64,000 nt of DNA from Chamaea fasciata (Eukaryota > Chordata > Aves > Passeriformes > Sylviidae). Under the pieces are notes generated by a model. That model was not told the origin of the DNA. It saw only the letters and a list, made by a program, of their open reading frames with translations, and ran no database searches. The stretch is from NCBI GenBank assembly GCA_029207755.1, contig JARCOQ010000006.1:7718013-7782012 (forward strand). Direction: 5' to 3'. The position numbers and the translations under genes were made by a program. This document shows positions 40,262-54,300 of this stretch, one piece after another (within the stretch, counting starts at the first letter, position 1; every line of letters starts with the position of its first letter).

Positions 40262-40794
40262 GTCTTCACAGATAAATCAGGCCAGCAAGACATCCGTAAC
40301 CATACACACAAAATATTTATCAAAACAATTAACGTTACAAATCTCCTTTTAAAATAATTTATTTCACCGATTTCTTTTTAAATGGTACTGTCTTACAACA
40401 TACATTATTCAACAAAGATGTGCAGAACAGACTCTAAAATAAGAAACACTTAAATTAAGCAATTGTCTCCGATTAGAATTTCAATTTCACCCACATCCCA
40501 ACTTGTAAATGTTTGCTGGAATACGCTTCTTGTAGGTTTGATTTTTGTGCTTACAAAAACAGCATCAAGTTTCCAGATGTTGAAGAGAACAAGTTATTTG
40601 TATGGTAAGTTTGCATTCAGTTCAACATACAAGGCAACCAAATGATTCTGTCATTAACGTTAGCATCATGTATATTTTAGTTCACTGCACTAACATTTAA
40701 ACTAAAACTTCAAACCACGTAATCTTTTAAGTGACTAACATTTAAAAGGCAAGCAGTAATATCCTGAAAGCTTACAAAAGACACGGGCACACAG
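40240..40794 (-). other. RNF103: RNF103 3' UTR (approximate)
   Basis: AT-rich minus-strand sequence after the TAG at 40795-40797, extending to the AATAAA cluster. Confidence 0.55.
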
Positions 40795-42364
40795 CTAAGA
40801 CGGGGGCTCACTTGACAAAGGCTGAGGGTGTGTGTATGGCTGCTTTTTTTTGTAGGACGCCCACCTGCAGACGGGGCAGCAGTGCCGCCCGCCTGCCAGC
40901 CACATCACGATGCAATTCTGGTGGAACACGTGGCCGCACGGCAAGCCCATCAGCAGGCAGCCCTTTGCAAAATTTTCTAGACACACCACACATTCTGTAC
41001 AGTGCAACATGTCGGAGGGCCAGGCTGACCAGTCTGGCTCCAGGTCACCCGCGGAGCTGTAGGAGCTGGCTCTGCGTTCGCACGGGTCGCGGTGACAATA
41101 GCGACTGGCACACGAACAGGCCTCAACACCGCTCCGACGCTCTCCTGCGCTGCACCCGTGAAATGTGCTCAGCTCATCGTCCTCCGAGACGTCTCTGTCG
41201 CTACTGAACACCTCTTTGTTTTCACTGTCAGAGTCACTTTCGCTGTCTGGAAAGGTTTCCAGCATTTCCTCATCAGAATGGGCGCCTAAGCATTGAAACC
41301 TCCACATGGGTAAGTTTTTTATATAATCAGTTGGTATCAGAGGGTGAAGCCAGAGGTCGGGGAAGGCCAACCGCTCCAAGAACAAATCCGGGTCTTCATC
41401 CCAATCTGAGTCAAAAGGGAAGTGTTGAAAAGAAGCAATGGGATGAAACAGGTAGCTGGTGTACCAGTCCCAAAGGCTTGACAGCCACTCCAGATTATTA
41501 GCGTTTACTTCATCCGTGTTGTTATTGCGCCTTCGCTTCTTCTCAAAGTAATCAATTAGTAAACCATGGCCAAGGTACGTGCTGAGGAAGAGGGCTGGAT
41601 GAGAAGAGTAGAACATCCAATCTGCTCTCACCCAAGAAGCCAAAGTAGTTGTGTTAGAGTACCTGAAGAGTTTTAAACTGTACTCATAAAAGCTGTCTAA
41701 GTAGGGCAGTTGCAAAAAACCTAACACTGGTAGCCAGGAAATAATTAATAGTGAATTATACGTCCCTAAAGTGCTTATAAGAACCACAAAACGCTTTATA
41801 GTGGCACCTTGTGTAATAAACAGGTCCATCCAAGCCATCAGATTAACCAAAACTAAACTTAAAACAAATAAATCATTAACTTCTGGTTGCAACGAGCGCA
41901 AAAAGGAATCCATGGCACGTAGTGATATAAATTCACCAGTATTATTTCCATACCTGTAAATCCCCTCAGGAGTCCTAAGTATGTATGATGGTGTCTTGTA
42001 GATACCAATTTCTGCCATGTAACTTCTATTGTCCCAGTTTTCAACGTTCACAAAAATAAACTCTACTCTTCCAGTAAATTTAACGCTTAGTGCGGAGAAG
42101 AACGCCGGAGGCTGGTCGAGGTTGGCAAACAGGTATATTTTCACCCGGTACTGGTCACTTCTGTTCCATTCTTCTTTCAGATGTTCAGAGTTGTAGATGG
42201 TTTTGATCCGAGAGGCAGCATGGGCTGTGATCCATTTGAAGATGTGCTCCACTTCAATCTTGCGCCCGCTGTATTCCTTAAGCATGACTTTTCCCTTGGA
42301 GGTACTGGTTTGTGGAACCGACATAATGAGGGTGGATTTCAGCCAACCCCTCCTCTTGCAGTAT
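40795..42364 (-). CDS. RNF103: RNF103 exon 4, residues 161-683 including RING-H2
   Basis: The 1570-nt terminal coding exon carries the lumenal domain end, membrane segments, acidic linker and catalytic RING. TTTGTAG acceptor. The first complete codons read YCKRRGWLKSTLIMSVPQ, matching human. Met175 is simply an internal Met, not the start. Confidence 0.98.
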
Positions 42365-45300
42365 CTACAAAGAAAACAGTAGGTTAGATTAAAGTTTCAT
42401 AACCCCAGAACTGAGTCCTTACATTTCTATTCTAAGCCCAAAAATGAGATATGCTGAGCACCTGGGAACACTTATAATATAATAGGAAATAAAGGCACCC
42501 AATATTCTCTGGCAAAGCATATTTATTCTTACAATACAGTAATATCTTAGAGGAATATTGTAAAGCGATATGCATTCATAAACCAGGAAGAGGAATAGTG
42601 TTAATTTTCACAGGTCATTAAAGTAAACAAGGCCATGCAGCCAATTTATGCTTTTTAACTGAATTTAAATAATACACAGGCGGACTCTTTACTTTAAAAC
42701 TTTATTAGAAGCTACTTTTCCTTGGCCTTCCAGCCAAGAAGAAAACCACTCCATGTAACTCAATAATCCACAGCTTTCCACTGCTTCCTTCCATCCTGGT
42801 TTTGCCAAGGAGCTGTGGGGTGAAGTTGAGCAGAAACTGGTTCTGTTTGCAGTTGCTTTAATGAAGCTGACAAGTGTCCACTTCCTACTGGGACCATCTT
42901 GGCAGGATGCAGACAGGCTAAGGGGTGAGATGAGCGAGCTGGCCACAAAACCAGTAGAGCAGGAAGCAGACACATGGTGCTGGATGATTTGGGCTAAAAA
43001 ATACCCACGGTGTCTGGCAGGCAGATGAGATGAGCCCCAAATCCATAACTAAGAGAAGAGGCTCTTCATGGCTGAACCCTGAGTTACAGTCCAAAGCCCA
43101 GTAACTCTGAGACGAATCTGATGACTCACAAGATCCCTTCTCTCATGCATCTTTCCTACCAATATCACTAATTATCTAGTCCTCCTTTAAGGAAATATGT
43201 GACAAGCTTCAACAATCAAAATATGACAGCCAACAGGCATACAATCTCTGAAAACCCTGCACATTGGGACCACCAGCCTCATTCACCAGCCATCTTACCT
43301 AGCTTCTCTGTGGTTTGGTCTGTCAGCATGTATTTAGACAATTACAATTCCCCTTCCCAGGAATCTGAATGCAGCATGTTTAGAAAGAGCCATATTACTC
43401 TACTAATAAAGGTATCTTGATTACTGCAGCGTGTAGTATTCTTCTGAATTTCAGCTGCAACCTGATGAAAACTATTCACAAGGGTTTACTCAACAAAACA
43501 GTCCTTGTATTAAAAAAAAGAATTAATTTAAAACATGGTATTTGATCAGAACATTAAGGCTACTTAGGAGCTATGCAAAGAGAAACACTGCCAAATTTTT
43601 TTAAGATGTTCAAATACAAGATTATTTTGCATAAGCACTACAAAGCCTAAGAATTTCCTCTTATGATTAACATTGAGATTTCTGTAAACATTTAGGACTA
43701 AAGCTGTGTAAGATGTGCCTATCCATACATGCCTCTGGAATTCTAGACAAAGTCTCCTGTCATGTAAAGCAAACGCCTCCAATGAAATGTTAAAAAAAGC
43801 GCCTCTTTTTACAGCAGCAGGGAATTATTAATAGCTTCTTTGGCTCTTCTCTTCTTCCTTGTTCAAAATCATATGCAAACACAATGACTCTTGCACAGCA
43901 CACTGCGTGTTGTCCAAGGGTGTGTGCCAGTTTATATATAAACATACATTTGTCAGGGAACAGGATTTGTCAGTAATTCTGGGAGGCAGGCACTGTATGC
44001 AAGGTTCATGCTAACCTGTGCTTCCCTCTTCCAGATGGTGATATAAAAACGCTAAAACTGATATATTCAGATTTGTCCTAAGCAAGCACAGTTCCTCTCC
44101 CTGAATGCCTGGACTGGAAGGCCAAACTCTTCTGTTCATTCCTCTCCACTGCTGTGTTATGCTCTCCACAGTCTAATCATGCATTTCCCACACGATGCTT
44201 TAGGAAGCTCAGAGCTGATAAATAATGTAATGGAGCATTCTGAGCAGACTTTAGGAGAGATAAAAACATGAATAAAGCCACCTTCTGTCACAGCTACTTT
44301 TACAACAGCAAGCCCTGCTGCTAGAACACAGCTGAGCCTTAAGATATTCTTGGGATTTCGATAATCCTTTAAGGATATACCTGGGGTCACTGGAACAGTT
44401 AAAAGTGCCAGTACGTATGCCGAATCTTGAGACTTTCTTCACCATTTTCTGCCAGTGGACTTTACCCACCAGTGGGCTTCTGTCGTTTGCTATGACCTAT
44501 TGCCAAAAGGAAATACTAGTTTAGTATCACAGTCAGTTCGGTTCCTGAAATAAAGAGCAAGTTTCAAGAAAACAGAGGGCTGGTCATGCTTGATACTCCT
44601 TCCCCTTCTTTTAGCACACAGAGTGTGAATGTACAACTGGGAGTCATGGTAAATGTGTTTGGAGAGTTTGAAGCTCTAAGACAGAAATGTAGTTTCTGCA
44701 GAGACAAAGAAGTGCATCATCATGTTAAGTACATTTTAAGATACTAAAATCAGTGGTAGTCAGCAAAAGCTTTGGTAAAATAACAAAACAATCATTATGC
44801 AGCTCATAATAAGGGATAAAGGAGAGGAGGTGCAGCAGGTTCCTCTTCTTTGCAATAAAAAAAAAGACCATAATTTTATCACAATTCTCCCTCAGAAGTT
44901 ACAACATACCAAAGAAACATTGTCTCAGAGCAAGTAGAATGAGTGGGAATGAATGTACCTGGCGCCAGATTAAACTGCCAACAGCCATTCCTGAGAAGTG
45001 GAAACTACTGATTAAACTCCCAGATAATACCTAAGAATCCTGACTCCTTCCAGCTTTGCCCATGACTCGCTCTGCAACTTTATGTGACTGTTCCACCAAC
45101 TCCAGTGTCCCATCTGCCATTTCAGGACGATCATTTGCTGTGATATATCCCAAGGTGTAATTTGTTCTAACCCAGTATATTGAAGTTGTACTTCAAGATA
45201 CCTCACTGTAAGCTTCTGCCAACACAGATGACAAAGAAGCAGCATTCATCCTCCGACTTATAACTGTTCAGGGAGGGGGAAAAAAACCCACAAGGAGAAG

Positions 45301-48300
45301 AAAACCCTGCCTGCCTGCAGCTGACAGGTAATTTTGAACAACATGACTGATCATGCACTACTCCACGAGCCGTCGCATTTTCTATTTTAGAAATGCCTCA
45401 CATGCTTCTGCAGGTTTACTGGCAGCCACTTAAAATATATTTTTAAATTAAATCTTGAAACTTCCATTTGTTAGATATTTGTTTACCCACCATTAAACTT
45501 ATCCCAATCGTTTTCTGACTTAATAACCTCAAATGTCAGCTTGCTCCTGGAAGTTGGGCTGTCACCATGATTAACAGTTCTCTGTGGACATGCTGAGATT
45601 CAACCTAGAAAGTGTGTCCAGCCTTTGAGACTCATAAATATTATCTGCTTTGTGGTAAGTAGCAGCCTCTCAGAATCTTAAAATAGAAGAATTCACCAAG
45701 CAGAATGTTCTACATAGGGAAACAAACTGAAGTCACAGATTACATTCCCATTGCACTAAGCCCAAAATGTTTAAATAACACTGGAGGTGAAAATCTAGGT
45801 AAGAATCCTTCAAGTTATTCTTAAAACACACACATCACACAGAAAAGCCTGTTTGATTAGATAAATGTAACCATTGTGCACTGAGACAACCAGCTGGGAA
45901 ATCTGCTGTATTACTGAGGCTTCTTTACATCACCCAACGTGACTGAAGCTTTGGATATTTTAAACTGCTTCCTTTCATGCACTTCAATCAAGGGAGACCA
46001 AATTCCTAAAGACACCTTAAAGCCAGAATATCCTTGGAGCTACTGTGGCATGATAAATGCATCCAACATGGCAAGGAACCACATTTTATTAGTAAGCACA
46101 GAAGTAAAACTTTGGTGATTGAATTACTCTTTGGTACAACTACTCAGAGATTGGCTTCTTCCAAAACTCTGCGTGCACGTTCTGAAACAGTGAGGAGAGA
46201 ATGTTAATGTTGTGTGCAGGAGGACAGATCCTGCTCACTGTTTCTTCTGCCTGCCACCACAACACTCATTTTAAGTGCCAAGACAAAAAATTTGTTGCAA
46301 ATACAGTCACCCTTATATTTTACTGTCACCTGCCTGCAGCGGTGGAATTTTTAACACCAGTTTAATTCCTTTCCTATGAAAAAGTCTTTCCTCTTGGAGA
46401 AAGTTATTTATGCTGAAGAACAATGACCTAAGTAGCAGTCTGTATTTTGCAACTACATGGAGGAACTCTACTACGGTTTTGCACACTGAAGCTTTGTAAA
46501 ATATTTTGGGCTCATGCTTTTTTATGTCATTATGGAAAAAAATCCAAATAAACATGTCCGTTGCAGCTGCTCCTTGCAGACAACACCCACTTACAGCACT
46601 GGGACTTCACCATGCCAAGGCAAGGCTTTGTATTTTGGAAAGCAGTCACCACCTCTGTGCATGAGGGAGTCAAATACTGCAGGTTAAGCAATCAAAATGT
46701 ACTTCAGTTTAAATTAAAAATAACCTGCAAACACTTGTAACAGATTTTATTTAAGAAGTGTGAATTTTGATAAGTTAAGCAATTTAGCTTAAAAACCTGT
46801 GATTGAGGAGACTGGGAATTGAATGTGGAAGAGGCCTGGAAGTTCTTCAAGCCCAGGGTGTTAAAGCTATCAGGATTTTATATTTCAAGTAAGGCAAAAA
46901 AAAGGTTGTCAAGTCCTGCGCCTCTTCCTAGCAATCACTTCCAGAGAGAGGTTAGAAATAGTTTGACAATCTACAAGGATTGAAAAAAAAGGTCAAAAGG
47001 AACAGCTATCAAAGAAAGATATGCAAGGGAAAAAAAGTAAGGAAAAATGAGCTATTCAAGTTAGACCATACAAAGACTATAACAAGTTGTACCAAAAGGT
47101 TTTTCAGTCATATGAATAAGAATAGAATTGGGGGAGAAGCAGCAGGATCACCAAACAATGAAGATAGCATAGAAATGTAAGATAATTTCCTTTTAAAGTT
47201 AAATTAATACTGTGACTCAGTTTTCAGTGAAGGGAGGGGTGGCTGGCCGTGCACCAGTTAGCAAATTTATGGGAACAAACTGCATCACCTGTAGGTGAAA
47301 GCAGAACTCAAATAACTTTATGCACTTAAATCAGAGTAAGCAGGATATCTCCATCCTAGAACTGTAGCACAAGCACACAGGATCACAGGTGAACCTGTGA
47401 AAATTTCCTGCAAACCCCTGTCAGACCAATTCACATTTTGACAGGACAGTAACAAGTCTGTAGCTATATTTAAGAGCAAATGAAAAAAAAATCCCACCAG
47501 TTTGATTTTAATAGGATGCAAAACTGTAGAAGAAATTTTAGAGGTGCAGAGACAGTTGCATTTTCCACCTCTTTCCAGCATGCAGTTACTAAAGATGTAT
47601 CATTCCTGATTGAGAGAAACTTGGCCGGAAGGAAAAGAACTGAGTTTCAAGAGAAAAAGAGAATGTAGTACCTTGTTTGTAGTTTGGTAGCATATCATGT
47701 ATTATGCCACATGGAAAATTTACATGAGAGCTACAGATAGGCTTTTATAGTGAGTGAAAAAAAGAGAAAGTTTTAAAATGAGCAAGAAATTGGCTACAGC
47801 AAAAAGACATCAAAATGCCAGAAAGGTGCTAACAGACTTCTTAATAGATTTACCTTAGAGCTCAGTTCAGCATATATTCCCATTAATGCCCTTCCTGTGG
47901 GAACTTGAAGTCTCCCAAAGCCATTTGTAGAAGACATAAAACTAGGAAGCACATCTATGTGGGAAAGAGGATTATAACACCATGCAGGAAGAGCTGCACA
48001 AATCTTGTAATGCAGAGTGTCACACATGAAATTGAATTGAGTAATGAACAGAACACTTGGGGAGTTCATCAGTCAGAAACAGCGTTGGGAGGGAACGCCT
48101 GGGGCTATCAGTCGCTCCACAAGAAAACACGAGCCATCAATATTAACTGGCTGCAAAAGAAGCAAAGCCCAGGATATATCGGACCTGACAAAACAAACTG
48201 GTTGATTGGCCCCACTTACTGGGAGGAATGTGGTTGACATCAGGACTCGGTGAAACTAAAGGGCAATGTCATTTTATGCCCAATAGGAACAAATTAGCCC

Positions 48301-51300
48301 CGAATACACCCAAGCCAGAAGTCAGACACACATTTCCAAGAAGGGAACAGTCAACAGGAGTATTTGAACAACTTGCAGTGTAAGACAGACAGCCAAATAT
48401 TTTCTAAACACGTATTCTACAGTCTAGCAGAAAGCTGAACAAGCTCAGAGAGGTCCCTTTCAATCATACACTCTATTTAATGTTACAGAAATAAAGCCCA
48501 AGCTCATAGGAGAAGGTACATCTTAGGAGATCAGCTAACACAGATGGGAAACAAACACCACATCTGGAGAAGCACAAACCGTCTCAGCTTTGCTTATTAT
48601 TAGCTATGTTCACAATCGGTGACATATCACATGTCAGAGTGACAAGTAAGACAATGAGGGTAACTCAATTAATCCATTAATCATCTTAATGGGCTAAGGG
48701 AACCCAACAGGATCACAGTAACCCTGTTATTTAACAACTTCACATCACAGAATGGATATGCTCCCTAACCCACACCTAACCCAGGCCAGAGGATTGGAAC
48801 TGACTCCAGGGTCTGAATTACCATCTCTAATACTGAAAATGCTGAGATTCTGATGATTTCAAAAGACAGTTGAGTACCTTCCAAGCTTTTGCATTGGAAG
48901 AGTTCTCATGACATTGAATTAAACAGACTTACCCCCAAAGAGTTCAATTAAGAAAGTAATTAGAAAAATAGAATTATTTTGATCTATATGTTAAAGTAGT
49001 CATAGTTATGACATTAAAGAACAGACTTTAAGAGCAAATATCCTGGGGCCAGAATTATATAAAAACTTGGAAAAAGAAGACTAGGTCAGCAAGGCACTTT
49101 GCCTCTCTTGCCTAATCCAAACCAGAAGTGTATTGGGTAGGTGCATGGATATTACGATAGCTACTTTATAACCATCACAGATCCAGCTGCTCCTTAATTT
49201 CCAAGTATCATTAAACATTTTTAAAGATTATTTTATGAAACACAAGTTCTTAAAATACAAGTAAAAATATGACTGAAATTGAAGAGGCTTGAGGAAGCAC
49301 AGCTGATGCTAGAGTTTGCTATAGCAATGCATTATGCAAAGACAGACTCCTCTTCTGGTACCCCTGAAGTACTTGAGCATGACATGATAATGACCACACT
49401 TGAGCATTATCCTGTTTTCCGTGCATTTAAAACAGATTTTGTTCAATTTCTTTCAGGTAGGTAAGCAGACATCTCAAAGCAGGTCACAGGAACGAGATTT
49501 ATTCTCAGCAAGTTTTGAAGCTCGCTCACAACTAAAAGTGTTCGAATATCACAAGGCATGACAATGAGTCAGAGAGGGGCAAAAGCAGAACAAACACCTC
49601 TACATATACTCCAGCTCTCATTATTTTAACTAATTCTAGCTGGGACAGCAAGTGTCAGGCACACCTGCTCATACCAAGAGCACACAATTTTGAACACACA
49701 GTGATAGTCACAACTTGGTTTTACAGCTCAGCCACACAGACAGTGACTCCAAGTGCTCCTCAACTCCAGGCACTAGGGCACTGTGACAGACTTCACACCA
49801 TCAGGAAGAACAAAACCCTTTAAGTAAGAGACACCATTCCCTGGACACATCCAGGTAGTTCTCTCAGGAGCAGTCAGTCCTCACCCAGCCTCAGCAAATC
49901 ACTCTCCACATAAGGAACACAGACATTTGAATTGGAAAAAACCTGCGTAGCTTTGCCTTCGGCAAAACTGATTTCTAACTCATCAAATGAACTGGTAAGG
50001 TTGCATGAACGTGAGAATTGTCTGTCTGGTTCAGTGGTTTCCATTTTGAGACACCAATGAACTCATCCAGAGTGCCTGCAGAGGGTAAATGAACAGAGAA
50101 AACTCAGTATTACTGTAAAGATTCCATGCATGCCCTGGAAGATTTTTAGGGATCCACAAAGATAAAAAGGTTAAAAAACTCTAGTCATAGAACCCTTTTT
50201 CATCAACAACTATGCTGCAAACTCTGCTTCTATATATAAAACAAGTAAAAATACAATTAATTATAATTGGACTGGTAATTTACTTATTAGAAGCTTGGAA
50301 AAAAGCTCACTTATTTCAGATAATGTCAATACATTCCTACATGAATGTCTGCACTTCTATTAACTCCGAGACATCTCACTTTCTGTTTATTATTTGACAA
50401 TGTGTTAATGGAACTGAATTTCCACTTAGACTCTCTTTCCTAAGAATTCACAACTCATTCAGAATCCACCATATGGACTGAAGATATCTGGAGATTTTTT
50501 GCCTTTCTTTTCTGAGAAAGAGATTGTGAAAAATCAGATCAAAATAGGCAAAGACTACATCCCTCACAGCACACAAAAATTAACCACCTCAAAATTACAT
50601 TCAGTTTCTTCAGGGAGGTGAGGTGATCTATGCACTGGTCTGGACAGTCAGTTATGCTGTCAGTTAAGTCAGAGATTGAGAATAAATGAGCTTCTGCAAT
50701 GAGTTAACACAAATGCACAGGCTATACAAGGACTATTACATTCCAGCTGACGGTATTCTGCACCCTTGACCGGATATGAAGCCTCTAAAGAAGAAAACTG
50801 AAACTTAAAATAAGGTATCCTGTGGTAAATGATCCTGAAGGGCTATTGGAAAAGACACAAATACTGAATTATGCATTTTGAAAGAATTTAGTGTTCCTGC
50901 TTTGTTTCTTTTTAGCAAGAACAGCTGATCACCTGGCAAAATTCAGAAGGCAAATAAATATGATAATCACTCATCCTACATGCAAGCAAAAGGAAGAACA
51001 AACAAACCACCACCACCAAAATGCTGTAGGCACATCCCTTGCCCTGTGACTACACCACTTGAACTAGAAAGTGAGATGCAGAATAGACTGCAGAATTTTA
51101 TATCCATAATAATGGCCTTTGCAGTTCTACCAGACATAATCAAAATGTCTGTCCTTGTATTCCAGTGCCAGGAAGAAAGTTTCCTTTACTTCTCTCTGCC
51201 ACTATGTTATACTAGAGACTTTTAAAATAAAAATATACATTCATTTAGAATTTAACTTCATTCAAGGAGGATTTTTATCTGTAGATCATTTTCAAAAGCC

Positions 51301-54300
51301 ACAATGACTACAATACTGCTGGATGTGACAGGCTTCTAGAGACTAACCAGAGCCTGGAAAAGTAAGAACATTACATTTAACTCCCCTAACCAACAAGAGA
51401 AGCAGCTCCAGAAACTACCAGTCACCATCCTTGCCAGCCAAAGAAGTGCACAACAGCAGCTGGCAAGCAAGAAGAATGGCATTAAAGGAAAGGTGATGAG
51501 ATCATGAGCTAATAGGAGAAAGAACATGCTGCTGTCTGTGGCTCTACGGAAGTGCCACACAGGAGCTGTGAACAGCCACACTGGTAAACAAATTACCACT
51601 GGACCGGGATGCTTTGCATGTGGATTTCCAGAAAACAAAGCCACAAAACACCAATTCCTTGTGCCTTTGACTTTCTTCAAAGAATTCATCTTGCTGACTC
51701 TAAAAGATAAATTCACACCTCCATTTTTGTCAAACGTATCAAGAAATAGTAATTGTTTCCTCTTTTTTCCTTTGATTCTCTGCAGACAGTGATGGCTATC
51801 ACATTCCCAGCCTGTGCCACACCAGAAATTTCATTTATATGGACTGGAAAATAAAAATCATCTCCAAAGTCTCAGTCCTCTCACGCATCATCACGAAGTG
51901 CTCAAACCAACTCAAGTGACAGCCACTGTGCCAGCTGAGGCAGAACTGCTCCTCTCCCTCTGCTCCTTTCCAGCAGCCCCCACAGAACAAGGATTCAGGG
52001 CTCAGGATACTGAAAAAGATCTGGAGATGCTTTCTGCTCCCCAGCCAGCAGCAACAGAGCAGGGTGATCTCTGACCTTGCCCATGGTGACCAAAGCCACT
52101 CATGATCCTCACTCCCCTGCATGAGCATCGAGCTGGTTAATAAGCTGGAAAGTTTCCACAGGACTGCCAATGGCAAAGGAGGATGGGCAAGGGAGGGAAT
52201 CAAGAGTTAGAACTGGGAAGCGATGGTAAAAACCAGCTCTGCAGGGATGAGGTCTAAGAAAAGAGTGTGGGAAAACCTGTGAAAGGACATGAAGAATCCA
52301 GCTCAGGAGTTATCCAGGCAGGAGCTGTGGTGAGGAATGGAGCAAATGAAAACACAAAGTGATGAAAACTCAAAAAGCAAGAATGAAAAATAGAAATTCA
52401 ACATCTCCTGTGGTTTTTATTGTAGAGAAACAGACTAAAATAGAGTTCAGCAAGTAAATTACTCAGTAAATTCCACTAATTTTTTTTTCCACAGCTATTG
52501 TGACCAACTGAATAGCTGTGCAAATATTCCCAGAATGATGACAACATTCATCACACTGGAGATATTAAAACACAGCCTATCTGACCTGCTATTAGGATGC
52601 TAGTGGAAAATACATTACAAGTAAAATTCTGCAAGCAAGAGACAACAGAGAACTATCCTATTTCACCCTTCTGAGCTGCACGGGGAGGAGGGAAGGTTTT
52701 TCACAGCATATTCATGCTTGTATTTGTCAACTAGCTTGGGGACATGTAAACTGCCTTTCAACACTCTCTCTCTGCTTGAAGAATGCCCTCCTGTATGATT
52801 TAAACCTCAAACTTGGATTGAATAAACTCCAAATGTATCTTTCCCAAAACACAAATGCCATTCCGAGTCTGAAAGTAATCTGTCCTCTTGTCTATTTTGG
52901 GGTGAGATCTGATGTGCTGACAGTGCAGGTCTAATAAATAGATTATGAAGATTTAATGACTTCCTGTGAAATAGAAAACATGAAGTGAGACCAGACAAAC
53001 CAGGTAGGAACTGTCAACGGAACAATTAATTGCCTGGTGAGGAATTCACCTGATGTGGCTGTTAGGAGTAAACTTATACCTTAAAAAACACCCTCTTATC
53101 AACAGAGAAGTTGACATAGAAAAATAATTTCTGCATTTTGGTCTAGGTTACTTATGTTTTCAGGAATGATGATTAATTGCTTCAGAATCCTGTTGGAAAA
53201 AATCTGTCTTTATTTTCCTAAATGATTTCTCATGCAGCCCTGGGAAAACAGACTCTAAAATTGCTGGGCACAAAAGGTTTGGGAGAAAGTTAACTTCGAG
53301 CCACTGGAATATGTTGCAGAAGCAGCCTGCTAGCCTGGGAAGTTGGCAGACTGAGATCCTTCCTGCCTTTGTGAAGAGCCAACAGAGATTTTACAAGTGC
53401 TCGAAGCGCCTTAGACAAGCAGAAACTTAAACTGGTTGGGTCTGAGCATGTAATGCAACCAAAAGGAAGAGCAGCACCAGGAGCCTGTGCCATCTGGGAG
53501 CATCTGTATTAATGCACCTACTTCACACATTACAAGGCTCTTACAAACCCAGGGCCAAGGACTTGCATACTCTGTGTACTTCAGTGTGTGCTGCTCTGCT
53601 TGTTTTCTGGTTCTAAAGTGCCTGCTTTTCAAAAAGCAATCCAAAGGATAACAAGCGCTTTTTTTCTTCCTTTCTGTATAGAAAATCTGGCACTTCCAGC
53701 CTTTCTTGTTTTATTTCTCTATTCCTCAAGTCCCGGATGAAAATTATCTTTGTCCCTATCTCTCTGTTACACATTTTTACAACTATTTAACTACCCTCAT
53801 AAACTCCTCCTTTGAAACACATTTTGGGTGCGATAAATACATTTAAAAAAATGGTCAAATTTATATACCTGTACCAGCCAGATCCCATCTTTCGTGTCTT
53901 CTACAAGCTCATAGAAGTGCATTTCACCGCTGAAGTTTGTACTGGAAACTGATTCAGAGGCCTCTTCCTCCTTGAGAGCTGAATAAAGCTCTCCTTCCAT
54001 GAGGTCTCCTGAAAAACAGACAATTGGAGAAATTAAATTAAAATGGCACTGGACAAAGATCACTTCACAAATTCTAGTAACAGTTTAACTAACAATATTT
54101 GCATGGTTGCTCAAAGAACCTTTCCAGTACAAAGGTAGCTAAACTTTAAGTTGTTACTATAATTCAGTCTCTGGTGACATGACTATGAGCAATTTGACTT
54201 CAGTCAGACCACAGAAGATATGAATGCTCTGTTTCTGATTACACAGACACACCACCCATGCAAGAGCTCACAAAGGAATAAAAGAACATCTTCTAAGGCT

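Noticed and set aside
41771..41959. Plus-strand open frame within RNF103 exon 4
   Set aside because: Shadow of the conserved RNF103 coding frame on the other strand.
47905..48237. 110-codon plus-strand open frame in RNF103 intron 2
   Set aside because: I briefly considered a retroelement remnant, but no reverse transcriptase, integrase or gag motif is visible.
49279..49464. 61-codon open frame in RNF103 intron 2 ending beside a donor-like CAGGTAGGTAAG
   Set aside because: Coding-looking residues, but no acceptor, no known family and no conservation information.
51526..51660. Cys-containing peptide (CFACGF) in RNF103 intron 2, possible gag-type zinc knuckle
   Set aside because: Spacing does not fit CX2CX4HX4C and no neighbouring retroviral sequence is seen.
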